Shown here: positions 17,701-26,066 of the stretch, piece after piece
Numbering within the stretch: the stretch's first letter is position 1
Layout of the letters: each line of letters starts with the position of its first letter
From: Palsa-513 sp050010595
Lineage (GTDB): Bacteria; Actinomycetota; Thermoleophilia; Solirubrobacterales; Solirubrobacteraceae
Direction of reading: 5' to 3'
NCBI GenBank assembly: GCA_050010595.1
Contig: JBEKKS010000001.1
Span: forward strand, 248,001 to 312,000
DNA length: 64,000 bases
The notes under the pieces: generated by a model
Told to the model about the DNA's origin: nothing
What the model saw: only the letters and a program-made list of their open reading frames with translations
The model's database searches: none
Translations under genes and position numbers: made by a program

Positions 17701-20700
17701 AGCTCGTGCTCGAGACCGCTTTGCTGATCTGGACGACCTGGTCGGTCTGCGGCGCTGCGCCGTATCCGTTGCCGCCCGCCTGGTTTGCGTCGATCTGGCA
17801 GGTCCCGATGCCGGTGAACTGGACCTCGTCACCGGAGATCGAGCAGGCGCCACTCGTGCTGGCGGACGCGTCGATCGACAGCTCGACCGGCTGGCCCGAG
17901 CCGCCGTCGCTCGTCGCGTTCACGTCGTAGGAGTCGCCGACGTACGGTGTGCTCGCATTCGAGTTGAACGTGATCGCCTGGTCGAGCGAGTATGTGAGCG
18001 TCACCTGCGCGTCGCCGCTCGAGCTCCCGGCGACCGTCTGCGTGCCCGCTGCTTCGCTCGTCGAGCAGCCGCTCACGCTGCCGCCATCCACGCAGTGGTC
18101 GGTGCCGCCGGCGCCGCCACCACCGCCGAGGCCGCTCGTGCTGCCGCCGCCGCCGCCGACGTAGCCACCGCCGCCGCCACCGCCACCGGTGCCCGCGCCC
18201 GGTGCACCGCTGCCCGGCCCAGCGTCGGTGCTGTCCGTTCCTGCCCCGAGCGCACCGCCGGCACCGCCGCCGGACGCCGCGCTGTCGCCGGCGACTCCGG
18301 CATTACCGCCCGGTGCGCCTTCGCCGCCACCGCCGCCACCGCCCCCGCCCGCGACGAGCGCCGGCGACTGGAAACCGGTGGTGAGGCTTACGCCGGAGGC
18401 GCCGCCACCGCTGCCGCCCAAGTCGCTCGTGCCGCCCCCCTGATCGACGCAGACGTCGAGCGTCTCGCCAGGCGAGACGGCGAGGGTGGCCGAGACGCCG
18501 TCGCCGTCGCCGCCCGCAGCGTCGGCGATCGTTCCGATCGCCCCGGCCGCGCCGACCGCGTCCGCCTGCACGCTCGTGACGCCGTCGGGCACGGTCCAGT
18601 CGCCGCAGCCCGCGCTCGTGAACTGCGCCGACTCGGTCGTGTCGCCGGTCGCGGGCGCGTTGACGGTGAAGCAGGCCAGATCGCTCGTGATCCCACCCAC
18701 TTGGTAGTTGCCGCCCTCGCTCCAGGTGACGCCCACGCAGTAGGTGCCCGCAGTTGTCGGCGTGAGCGCCGGCGAGAGCGCCTGCGAGCTATCTGAGCTG
18801 ACGGCGCTGAGCGTGCCGCTGCCGACCTGGTTCAACCCCGAGTCGCACGCACCGGTGGAGGGCCCGCACTCGTACCAGGTCACTGAGTTGCCCGGCGCTC
18901 CGGCGACCGCGTTACCTGTCGCTGTGAGCGTCACCGTGTCGGAGGCACCGAGCGTGAAGCTCGAGCTGACGGCGCTCACCGTTCCAGTCAGGTTCGCGTC
19001 CTGGACGTCCACGATGGTGTGCGTGCTCACCGGCCCGTAGCCGTCGCCGCCGGCCTGGGAGGCGTCGATCTGGCACGTACCGGTGTTGGTGAACGTCACC
19101 GTGGTGCCGTTGATCGTGCAGTTGCCGGAGGTGCTGGAGTCGATCGAGAAGCTGACGGGGCCACCCGAGGTGACGTTGGCCGAGGCGTCGTAAGTGTCGC
19201 CAACGTCGGCTGCGTTCGGAGCACCCACGAAGTCGATCGTCTGATCGAGCGAGTAGGTAAGCGTCACGTTCGCGTGGCCCGCGGCCGCACCCGCGCCTGG
19301 GTAGGTGCCGGCACCCGAGTCGACGCTGCACGTCGCTGCGCAGTAGTCGCTGCCGCCGCCACCACCGCCGCCACCGGTATCGACTATGGTCGAGCCGGCG
19401 CCGCCACCACCGCCGTAGTAGCCCCCGCCGCCGCCTCCGCCGGCCCAGGCCGACGTCCCACCACCATCGCCGCCAACGCCAGGGCCATCGCTGTTCGTGG
19501 CGCTGCCGGACGTTCCGTCGCTCGTTCCCACGCCCGGCGCGCCGCCGCTCGCAAGCGTGTTGTCGCCGCCACCACCGCCACCCCCGGTCGGGCTACCGGC
19601 AGCACCGTCGCTGCCGCTCGGCAGCCCGGCACTGCCGCCCTGCCCGCCCGCCTGTCCACCGCTACCGCCGCCGCCCGCGACGATCACCGGCGCGCTGAAG
19701 TCGCCGCCGCGCGCCACGCCCGAGGCACCGCCACCCGACGTGTACCTGCTGCCGCCACCGCCGCCGCCGTAGTCGACGCAGACGTCGAGCGCAGTCTTTG
19801 CGGAGGCCACGAACGACCCGCTCACCCCGTCGCCGTAGCCGGCGTAGCCACCGAGGCCGGCGGCACCGACAGCGTCCGCCTGCAGGCTCGACACGTCACT
19901 CGGGACATTCCAGTTGACGCATTGGCCGCCGGCAGTGAACGTCTCGGTCTCGCTTGTAGCGTCGGCCGCAACCGCGGTCACGGTGAAGCAGCCATCGGTC
20001 GTGTCGTCGGCGCTCGACGCGTAGCTGTCAACGCTGGTGTACGACGCGTAGAAGCAGTAGGTCCCGGTCGCGCTGGGCGTGAAGCTCAGCGCGACGGCGC
20101 GTGAGCTGTCGCCTGAGGCTCCCGACAGCGCTCCGCTGCTGACCTCTTGCGCGTCGAGGTCGCCTGGATCGCAGCCGGCTGCGATCAGGCTCGGACCGCA
20201 GACCCAGACGTCCACCTGGCCGGCGGGAGCGCCGAGGCTCGCATCGCCGGTCAGCGTGACGTTGTCGTTCTCAGGGCCCCCGAGCGTGAAGCTCGAGCTG
20301 GCCGGTGTCTGGCTGACCTGTGCGGGCGCCGGAGCGATGTCGAAGCTCTCGCTCTGCTCGGCCGCGGCCCCGTAGCCGTTGCCGCCGGCTTCGTTGGCGT
20401 CGACCTCGCAGCTTCCCTTGCCCGTGTTCTCGAGTGTCACGCTCGAGCTGGCGGTCGAGCTGCTCGAGCACTGGCCCGAGACCTGGAAGGTGACCGGCTC
20501 GCCCGAGGCGCCGGGCGTCGCCGAGATCGTCTCGCTGCCACCGGCTGTAGCGCCGGTCGGCGGCGAGCCATCGAACGAGAACGACTGGTCAAGCGAGTAG
20601 GTGAGCCTCACCTGCGCGTCGCCGCTCGCGCTGCCGGCGACCGTGCCGATGCCCGCACCGGAGGCGTAAGCGCAACCACTGACGCTCGTGTCGCAGTAGT

Positions 20701-23338
20701 CGCTACCACCGCCGCCTGCGCCGCCGCCGTCGCCGTCGTTGACAGACCCGCCGCCGCCACCGCCACCGTAGTAGCCGGCGCCGCCACCGCCACCGCCACC
20801 ATCGATGTCCGGCTCGGAGCCGCCGGCGCCGCCCGCCCCGCCCGCGCCCGGCCCGCTCGCATCCGTCGCCTGGCCGGAAGCGCCGTTGCCGGCAGTGCCA
20901 GAGCCCCCGGAGCCGCCACCTGCGATTGGCGAGTTGCTGCCGCCGCCACCGCCCTGACCCTCGCCTGCCGCACCGCCGCCCCCGGCGGACTCACCGGCGT
21001 TGCCGCCTTCGGCTCCGCTGTACTGGCCGCCGCCGCCTCCGCCGCCGGCGATGATCAGCGGATCGGTGAACCCGCTGGCAGCCGAGACGCCGGACGCACC
21101 ACCGCCGCTGTTCTTCGCGCCAGAGTTGCCGGGGGCGCCACCGCCGTAATCGACACACACGTCGATCGCCTGCCCACCGCTCAGCGCCGCCGTTCCGGAG
21201 ACGCCGTCGCCGCTGCCGCCGTACAGGCCGCCTGCGGCGCCGATCGCGTCGATTTGCACGCTCGAGACACCATCCGGGACCGTCCAGTCATAACAGCCAC
21301 CACTCGTGAACGAGGCCGACTCGCTCGTGTCGGTACTCGCTGGCGCGTTGACGGCGAAGCAGCCGTCAGCGGAGGTGTCCTGCTCGTATTCATAGGCGGT
21401 GCTCGAGTAGGCGACGGCGTAGCAGTAGGTCCCGGCGCTCCCCGGCGTGAACGCGGGGACGATCGCAAGCGAACTGTCGGCCGACTCGCTCGCGAGGCTC
21501 GCGTTGTCGCTCGTGATGAGATCAGACGCTCCCGGGGAGCAGGAGCTCGCCGCCGGGCCGCAGACCCAGTAGTCGACGTTGCCGGTCGGCGCGCCGGTCT
21601 GCGGGTTGCCGACGACGGTGACGTAATCGGTATCCGCTGCCCCGAGCGCGAAGCTCGAGCTCGCGGGGCTCTGACTGATCTGCGACGGGGCCTGCTCGAC
21701 GCTGACCTGCTGATCCTGCTCGGCGGCCGCGGCGTAGCCGTCGCCACCTGCCTGCTTCGCGTCGATCTGGCATAGCCCGAGCCCGGTGAAGGACACCTCG
21801 TCGCTGGAAACGGTGCAGGCATCTGGCGCGCTGTCGGGATCGACCGAGAGAACGACCGCGTTGCCCGAGTCCCCGCCGCTGACGCTGACGTTGTAGCTGT
21901 CGCCGATATAGGCCTGACTCGGCGGGTTCGAGTTGAAGCTGATCGTCTGCGCGAGCGAGTAGGTGAGCGTGACCGAGGAGGACCCGGTTCCTTCCTTGGC
22001 CGCGGTGCTGCAATTGCTGACGAGCGTCGCGTCGCAGTAGTCGGTGCCACCACCGCCGCCCTCAGCGGTCGGCGGCGCGCTGCCGGATGCGTTGCCGCCG
22101 GCGCCGCCGACGTAGCCGCCACCACCGCCGCCGCCGAACGACCCGCCGGAGTCGTTCGCCTCGCCGGTCGTGCCGCTTCCGGGGCCGTCGGCCGTCGTTG
22201 CGTTACCACCACCCGTGCCCGCGGGATCTCCCTGCCCGGGACTGCCCTGGTAGTAGGTGATCCCGGCACCACCGCCGCCGCCACCGGCGACGATCGCTGT
22301 TTGCGTCGTGAAGCTCGCGCCGATCGCGACGCCCGCAGCGCCGCCCCCCGCTCCGCCGTAGCCCCCGCCGCCCGCCGCCCCGCCCTGGTCGACGCACACG
22401 TCGAGCACCTGCCCACCGCTGACATCCAGCGCGCCGCTCACCGCATCACCGTCACCGCCGGCGGCTACGTAGGCACCCGTTCCGGTGGCACCTGCAGCCC
22501 CGATCGCGTCGGCTTGGACGCTCGACACGCCGTCCGGAACCGTCCAGTTAAAGCAGCCGGTGCTGGTGAACGATGCGGACTCGCTCGTGTCGGCCGAGCC
22601 GGGAGCATTGACCGTGAAGCAGGCGTCGCTCGACTCGTCGCCGTTCGTCGTGTAGTCGCCCTCGCCGTTGAAGAGAGCGTAGAAGCAGTACGTCCCCGCC
22701 TGCGAAGGGGTCACCGGGCTCGACACGACGGTCGAGCTGTCGTCGGATGCCGTACTGACCGAGCCGGACCCCAAGAACTTGGCGTCGCTGATGTCGTTAT
22801 CGCACGTGGCGATGCCCGGGCCGCATTCATAGAAGTTCATCGAGCCCTGCGGAGCGCCGGCGATCGCGTTGCCGGTCACGGTTACGGTGTCGGTCTCCGT
22901 CGCGCCTAGCGTGAAGCTCGAGCTCGCAACCGATTGGCTGACCGAGGATCCCGCGAACAGCACGAGAAACTGAACGGTGACGTCCGGCGCCGCCGCGTAC
23001 CCGTTTCCACCGGCCTGCGTCGCGTCGATGAAGCACTCGCCAATACCGGTTCCTGTGACGGTCGTGCCGTTCAGCTCGCACACGGACGCGGACTTCGATT
23101 CGACCGAAAGCAAAACCGGGTTGCCCGAGCCACCGCCACTGACCGTGAGCGTGTAGCTGCCGCCGACGCCCGCGTCGCCCGGCAGTCCCCCGATCTCGAT
23201 CGTCTGGCTCTGTGTGGGCGCGGGGCTCGCGTCCGCGATGCCGATACAGACCGCGACGGTCAGCGCGAGCCCGCTAACACCGACTATGCAGGCCAGCAGT
23301 CGCAGGCCTCGACGACCTTGTAGTCCTCCGGCGCGCAT
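14774..23338 (-). CDS. Giant secreted repeat protein with six ALK/LTK-type glycine-rich domains
   Basis: A 2854-residue exported protein. Residues 1-38 are a signal peptide (LLACIVGVSGLALTVAVCIG, cleavage near ADASP). Then come six tandem units of about 400-460 residues. Each unit has a small beta-domain (QTI.F... DANQAGGNGY), an Ig-like domain (SSSFTLGA..D.VTVTG... CFTVNAPA) and a glycine-rich domain. The last starts C-x-x-WTVP-x-x-V-x-S-V-x-A-D-A-x-GAAG, passes LDVCVD-x-GG and a VAGGGGGG core, and ends GGGGGTDYC... GDAQVTLTYS. This order of motifs follows the ALK/LTK glycine-rich domain. Unit anchors lie near 22550, 21295, 19915, 18605, 17325 and 16110. A seventh small beta-domain, a Pro/Ser/Thr linker and a 120-residue C-terminal domain finish the protein. 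Conserved Cys pairs suggest disulfides. It has no LPXTG motif. Function unknown; a long surface fibre or adhesin is plausible. Confidence 0.8.
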   Translation of the reverse strand: MRAGGLQGRRGLRLLACIVGVSGLALTVAVCIGIADASPAPTQSQTIEIGGLPGDAGVGGSYTLTVSGGGSGNPVLLSVESKSASVCELNGTTVTGTGIGECFIDATQAGGNGYAAAPDVTVQFLVLFAGSSVSQSVASSSFTLGATETDTVTVTGNAIAGAPQGSMNFYECGPGIATCDNDISDAKFLGSGSVSTASDDSSTVVSSPVTPSQAGTYCFYALFNGEGDYTTNGDESSDACFTVNAPGSADTSESASFTSTGCFNWTVPDGVSSVQADAIGAAGATGTGAYVAAGGDGDAVSGALDVSGGQVLDVCVDQGGAAGGGGYGGAGGGAAGVAIGASFTTQTAIVAGGGGGGAGITYYQGSPGQGDPAGTGGGNATTADGPGSGTTGEANDSGGSFGGGGGGGYVGGAGGNASGSAPPTAEGGGGGTDYCDATLVSNCSTAAKEGTGSSSVTLTYSLAQTISFNSNPPSQAYIGDSYNVSVSGGDSGNAVVLSVDPDSAPDACTVSSDEVSFTGLGLCQIDAKQAGGDGYAAAAEQDQQVSVEQAPSQISQSPASSSFALGAADTDYVTVVGNPQTGAPTGNVDYWVCGPAASSCSPGASDLITSDNASLASESADSSLAIVPAFTPGSAGTYCYAVAYSSTAYEYEQDTSADGCFAVNAPASTDTSESASFTSGGCYDWTVPDGVSSVQIDAIGAAGGLYGGSGDGVSGTAALSGGQAIDVCVDYGGGAPGNSGAKNSGGGASGVSAASGFTDPLIIAGGGGGGGQYSGAEGGNAGESAGGGGAAGEGQGGGGGSNSPIAGGGSGGSGTAGNGASGQATDASGPGAGGAGGAGGSEPDIDGGGGGGGAGYYGGGGGGGSVNDGDGGGAGGGGSDYCDTSVSGCAYASGAGIGTVAGSASGDAQVRLTYSLDQSFSFDGSPPTGATAGGSETISATPGASGEPVTFQVSGQCSSSSTASSSVTLENTGKGSCEVDANEAGGNGYGAAAEQSESFDIAPAPAQVSQTPASSSFTLGGPENDNVTLTGDASLGAPAGQVDVWVCGPSLIAAGCDPGDLDAQEVSSGALSGASGDSSRAVALSFTPSATGTYCFYASYTSVDSYASSADDTTDGCFTVTAVAADATSETETFTAGGQCVNWNVPSDVSSLQADAVGAAGLGGYAGYGDGVSGSFVASAKTALDVCVDYGGGGGGSRYTSGGGASGVARGGDFSAPVIVAGGGGSGGQAGGQGGSAGLPSGSDGAAGSPTGGGGGGGDNTLASGGAPGVGTSDGTSGSATNSDGPGVGGDGGGTSAWAGGGGGGGYYGGGGGAGSTIVDTGGGGGGGGSDYCAATCSVDSGAGTYPGAGAAAGHANVTLTYSLDQTIDFVGAPNAADVGDTYDASANVTSGGPVSFSIDSSTSGNCTINGTTVTFTNTGTCQIDASQAGGDGYGPVSTHTIVDVQDANLTGTVSAVSSSFTLGASDTVTLTATGNAVAGAPGNSVTWYECGPSTGACDSGLNQVGSGTLSAVSSDSSQALSPALTPTTAGTYCVGVTWSEGGNYQVGGITSDLACFTVNAPATGDTTESAQFTSAGCGDWTVPDGVTSVQADAVGAAGAIGTIADAAGGDGDGVSATLAVSPGETLDVCVDQGGGTSDLGGSGGGASGVSLTTGFQSPALVAGGGGGGGGGEGAPGGNAGVAGDSAASGGGAGGALGAGTDSTDAGPGSGAPGAGTGGGGGGGGYVGGGGGSTSGLGGGGGAGGTDHCVDGGSVSGCSTSEAAGTQTVAGSSSGDAQVTLTYSLDQAITFNSNASTPYVGDSYDVNATSDGGSGQPVELSIDASASTSGACSISGDEVQFTGIGTCQIDANQAGGNGYGAAPQTDQVVQISKAVSSTSSWPTSSTFTLGAGETDNVSVTGQPSTGAPSGSISFYVCGSSVTSCSSQADPVGSTKLTAAPNSDSSTAISPAFTPTGAGTYCFYAVYAGDGTNLGSSDSSSDECFTVDAAASGDTTEHAQFTTSGCSDWTVPNDVSSVQADAVGAAGGGNGGKGDGVSATLSVSGGETLDVCVDQGGASGGQGASGGGGASGVASSENFSTPVLVAGGGGGGAADAAGLAAGSGAGGGSPSNSAGPGAGDPGRNGVSGGGGGGGGGYVGGYGGGGPGGGGNGGTDYCDTALATSCSTSAGAGTQTVAGSSSGDAQVTLTYSLDQVITFNSTASEPYVGESYDVNATSDGGSGQPVELSIDATASTPDACTISGEEVQFTGLGTCQIDANQAGGKGYGAAPLADQSINVTDPPTSASSWPASSAIALGGSDTDHLTVTGDAGLSAPAGSVSFYVCGPAASGCSSTADPVGTAVALSAGTGVSSTAVSPAFTPTSSGTYCFYAVYAGAGNYRGSNDSTSDECFVVNAPTGATNTVAFTSAGCSDWTVPADVTSVSADAVGAAGQNGGGAGSTGGNGDEVAATLSVTPGSTLDVCVDQGAGAGGSGAPSGGGGGGASGVSLAADFSAPALVAGGGGGGGGNGDGRGGSGGAAGAAGGSGEFGGQAGAVGTSANYTPAGPGVGGAGGGGTSVGGGGGGGGGYSAGGGGGDSNQGTGGGGAGGTDYCVDSASVSACSSNAGAGTQAVAGSAPGDARVTLTYSMGQLLAFTSVAPAGATVGGSYLVSAVGGPSGSPVVFSIDASSTSGACVVSGATVTFTGAGNCVVDANQAGGAGYSAAPQANQSFTIVAAPATSSGTPPSTPSPTPQPSAVAHDATAFVIVSITRHHGKLVVVIRVPGPGELAVLATHAKGTITHALLAPGASRSAFAYTTENVTAAGTVSVTLPPSSFGEKLLADTLLPHHGRPSLSIAVLFRAPDGGTSFQRQSFTW

Positions 23339-23447
23339 CAGCGGCGCAGTCTTCCACAGACCGGAGCCACGATGTGGGAATAATCCTCCCCACGACCGGC
23401 GCCGCCGCGCGGGCCGTTTGGAGGTGTGTCGCGGCGCGCTGTCGCGC
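23339..23447. other. Upstream region of the giant surface-protein gene
   Basis: About 110 bases between the giant gene's ATG and the stop codon of the VapC remnant. No Shine-Dalgarno sequence and no clear TANNNT box is close to the start. The promoter may lie within the remnant. Confidence 0.3.
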
Positions 23448-23677
23448 TCAGCGCAGCGCGACCGCCTCGGCCTCGGTGTGCGCGCGAACGGCTCGTGCGA
23501 GCGGCTCGTCTTTGGTCACGAGCGGCTCGCTCAGGCGCTCTGCGAGCGCGACGAAGAGAGCGCGTCCGCCGTCGTGAGGTTCGCTCGCAGCTCGAACGCG
23601 TGCCCGCGCAGCTCAAGCGAAGGGAACAGCGCCAGCGGGACATCTGCGAGGTCGGCGACCGCAGCGGTGCCAGCACC
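23448..23677 (-). pseudogene. C-terminal remnant of a PIN-domain (VapC) toxin
   Basis: On the minus strand one frame reads AVADLADVPLALFPSLELRG, then HAFELRANLTTADALFVALAERL, then SEPLVTKDEPLARAVRAH, and stops at 23448. This is the standard C-terminal half of VapC PIN toxins: the NLTxxDA motif with catalytic Asp, VALAE, and PLVTKD. The N-terminal half with the first catalytic Asp and Glu is missing. Upstream the frame runs into the end of the 729-residue surface protein gene. No antitoxin gene remains. The fragment is about 75 residues and too short to be active. It is probably a scar from the arrival or expansion of the surface-protein genes. Confidence 0.65.
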
Positions 23678-23702
23678 TCGCGCACGACGCCGTGAGCTCT
23701 CG

Positions 23703-25892
23703 CTATCTGATTGCGAAGCCTTGCGACGCAGCCGGGGCCTGCGTCCCGCCGGGGCCGACCGCGCGGACGTAGAAGACGTAGCTACCCGCGCTCAGGTTCT
23801 TGAAGACGAGCGGCGAGGAGCACTGCGCATAGACAGGCTTCGGCTGCTTGTGATGCTTGCCGTGCTTGACCGCCACCAACGCGCATTGATAAGCGGTCAG
23901 TGAACCCGTCGCGCTGAATGTCAGCTTCACGCGGTGCTTGCGCTGATTGACGAGCGCCCCGAGAATCGAAGCGAACGGAGCGACCAGCGAATGCGCCGGC
24001 GTCGGCGACCCACCACTCGAACCTCCGCCACCACTTGAACCTCCGCCGTCCCCACTCGAGCCGCCGCCGCTACCGCCCGACCCGCCGCCACCGCCGCTCG
24101 AAGCCGCGGGCGAGATCGTGAAGCTCTGGTCGACCTGGGGCGCCTGGTCGTAGCCGACCGACCCGGCCTGGTTGGCATCGACCTGGCAGGCGCCCACCCC
24201 GGTGAACGACACCGCCGACCCCTTGATCGTGCAGGCGCCCGAGCTGCTGACCGGGTCGATCGAGAAGACAACCGGACCGTTCGACCCGCCGCCCGTTGCC
24301 GACACGATGTAGCTGCCGCCAACCGTCGCATCGCTCGGCGCCGTCGAGGTGAACGTGATCGCCTGGAGGAGCCCGCCCCAGCTGATGATGACCTGCGCAT
24401 CGCCGACCAAGGTTCCGGCGCTGTTCGCGGTTCCCGCTCCTGGGTCGACGGTGCAGCCACTGACGAGCACCGTGTCGCAGTAGTCGCTGCCGCCGCCTCC
24501 ACCGCCACCGACGCCGCCGTCTCCTCCGGATGCGCCACCGCCGCCACCGAAGTAGCCGCCACCCCCGCCGCCGCCGGGGGCAGTCGTGGTGCCGCCAGCG
24601 CCGCCCGTGCCCGGACCGAGCGTGGTCCCGGTGTTCCCCGTGGCGCCCGCGGCGGAGTAGGTCGCGTCCCCCGCGGCGCCCGCGCTGCCGCCGGCGCTTT
24701 GGCTCGCGCCGCCGCCGCCGCCACTGTTCGCAACGCCCGCGGTGCCGGCGCTCCCCGCGGGCTTGCCCGCGTTACCGCCGTCGCCGTCGCTGGACACTGC
24801 ACCGTATCCGGCGCCCCCACCGCCGCCCGCGACAAGCAGCGGAACCGAGAAGTCCGATCCCGCACTGATGCCCGACGCGCCGCCGCCCGCGCCCGCGCCG
24901 CTGCCGCCGCCGTAGTCAACGCAGACGTCGAGCACCTCGCCCGGCTCGACCGCGACCGCGCCGCCAACCCCGTCCCCGGTGCCCGCCTGGTTGCGTCCCG
25001 ACGGGTCGTTTCCTGCCGCGCCGACGGCCGTTATGTTCACGCCCCCGACTCCCGTCGGCACGGTCCAGTCCGAGCAGCTGCCGGCGGTCGTGAGTACGTC
25101 GGCGACCCAGCTGATCGTCACCTCGGCCCCACCGCTCCCGGCGCCGAACACGTAGCCGGCTTCGGAGTACGTGCAGTCGGACACCAGGTTCGTATCGCAG
25201 TAGTCGCTGCCGCCACCGCCACCGCCACCGCCGGACGGCGTCGCGTTGCCCCCGCCACCACCACCGTAGTAGCCGGCACCGCCGCCTCCTCCGTCGCCAC
25301 TGGCCTCGCCGCCGACCCCCGGTCCCGTGGTGCTCCACTTCCCGCCCGGGTCGCCCGCCGCGCCCGAGTTGCCGGCTGTGCCGCCAGCACCGACCATGTC
25401 CTGCGTCCCCGGCTGGCCGCCACCGGCGTCGTTCGCGCCACCACCGCCCGTGGTGCCGGACGGGTAGGAGGCGCTGCCACCCGCGGCCGAGGGCGTACCG
25501 CCGCCGCCGCCGCCGGCGACGATCAGCGGGAGCGAGAAGTCCGATGCCTCGCTGACGCCGGACGCGCCGCCGCCATACTCGTCGCCGAGACTGACGCCAT
25601 ATTCCACGCAGACATCGAGCACCTCCCCTGGCGTCACCTCCACCCAGCCGCTCACCTCGCCACCGTAGCCGCCACCATCGCTCTGGCCGGGAGAGCCCGC
25701 TGAACCGACCGCGTCAACGTTGATGCTCGTCACGTCGAGCGGGACGGTGAACGTTTGACCGCAGCCCTGCTGGCTATAGGTCACCGGTGACGCAGCCGGC
25801 GAGGTTGCGCCCCCGCTCGCCGAAGCGCTCCCCGCGCAGAGGGCGACCGCGCAGAGCAGCGCGCACAGCGATGCGACCGCAGCCGTCCTCAC
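23703..25892 (-). CDS. Secreted protein with two ALK/LTK-type glycine-rich domains
   Basis: A 729-residue paralogue of the giant protein downstream. The signal peptide is VRTAAVASLCALLCAVALCAG; the GTG at 25892 puts it at the N-terminus, while the longer frame to 25997 adds 35 unlikely residues. Two glycine-rich domains follow, anchored by CGQTFTVPLDVTSINVDAVG and CSDWTVPTGVGGVNITAVGA, each with LDVCV(E/D)YG, VAGGGGGG and GGGGSDYC. Then comes one small beta-domain (QAITFTSTAPSDATVGGSYI), a Gly/Ser linker, and a C-terminal domain with YQCALVAVKHGK and YAQCSSPLVFKNLSAGSYVF, a Cys-paired module frequent in actinobacterial exported proteins. It is probably expressed alongside the giant gene and shares its role. 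Confidence 0.75.
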   Translation of the reverse strand: MRTAAVASLCALLCAVALCAGSASASGGATSPAASPVTYSQQGCGQTFTVPLDVTSINVDAVGSAGSPGQSDGGGYGGEVSGWVEVTPGEVLDVCVEYGVSLGDEYGGGASGVSEASDFSLPLIVAGGGGGGTPSAAGGSASYPSGTTGGGGANDAGGGQPGTQDMVGAGGTAGNSGAAGDPGGKWSTTGPGVGGEASGDGGGGGAGYYGGGGGGNATPSGGGGGGGGSDYCDTNLVSDCTYSEAGYVFGAGSGGAEVTISWVADVLTTAGSCSDWTVPTGVGGVNITAVGAAGNDPSGRNQAGTGDGVGGAVAVEPGEVLDVCVDYGGGSGAGAGGGASGISAGSDFSVPLLVAGGGGGAGYGAVSSDGDGGNAGKPAGSAGTAGVANSGGGGGASQSAGGSAGAAGDATYSAAGATGNTGTTLGPGTGGAGGTTTAPGGGGGGGYFGGGGGASGGDGGVGGGGGGGSDYCDTVLVSGCTVDPGAGTANSAGTLVGDAQVIISWGGLLQAITFTSTAPSDATVGGSYIVSATGGGSNGPVVFSIDPVSSSGACTIKGSAVSFTGVGACQVDANQAGSVGYDQAPQVDQSFTISPAASSGGGGGSGGSGGGSSGDGGGSSGGGGSSGGSPTPAHSLVAPFASILGALVNQRKHRVKLTFSATGSLTAYQCALVAVKHGKHHKQPKPVYAQCSSPLVFKNLSAGSYVFYVRAVGPGGTQAPAASQGFAIR

Positions 25893-26034
25893 GACGCGCG
25901 AGTCTTGCAGATCGCGCCCGCTGCGGAGGTGAAACTTTCTCCCCAGCCGCACGCGCCCCAGCTCGCGCACACCAACGCGCACCCAAGAGCAAACCACCCC
26001 ACTCCCACCAACACCCCCCTCCCAGCCGAGATCG

Positions 26035-26060
26035 CGAGTTCGGCCAAAGGCCGAAGCTCG
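26035..26060 (-). terminator. Hairpin after the RpiR-family gene
   Basis: A perfect stem TTCGGCC/GGCCGAA with an AAA loop, extended by CGAG/CTCG past one bulged base. It starts 6 nt after the stop of the regulator gene. There is no T-tract, so it may be a weak terminator or an mRNA-stabilising hairpin. Confidence 0.55.
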
Positions 26061-26066
26061 AAATCT

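Noticed and set aside
16433..18796. 787-residue plus-strand ORF and similar long frames opposite the giant gene
   Set aside because: Antisense readings of glycine/alanine-rich codons; no start signals or family features.
14774..25892. PE_PGRS-type identity for the glycine-rich proteins
   Set aside because: No PE domain, a classical signal peptide is present, and the glycine strings lie within a repeated W-x-V-P...DYC domain, which fits the ALK/LTK type instead.
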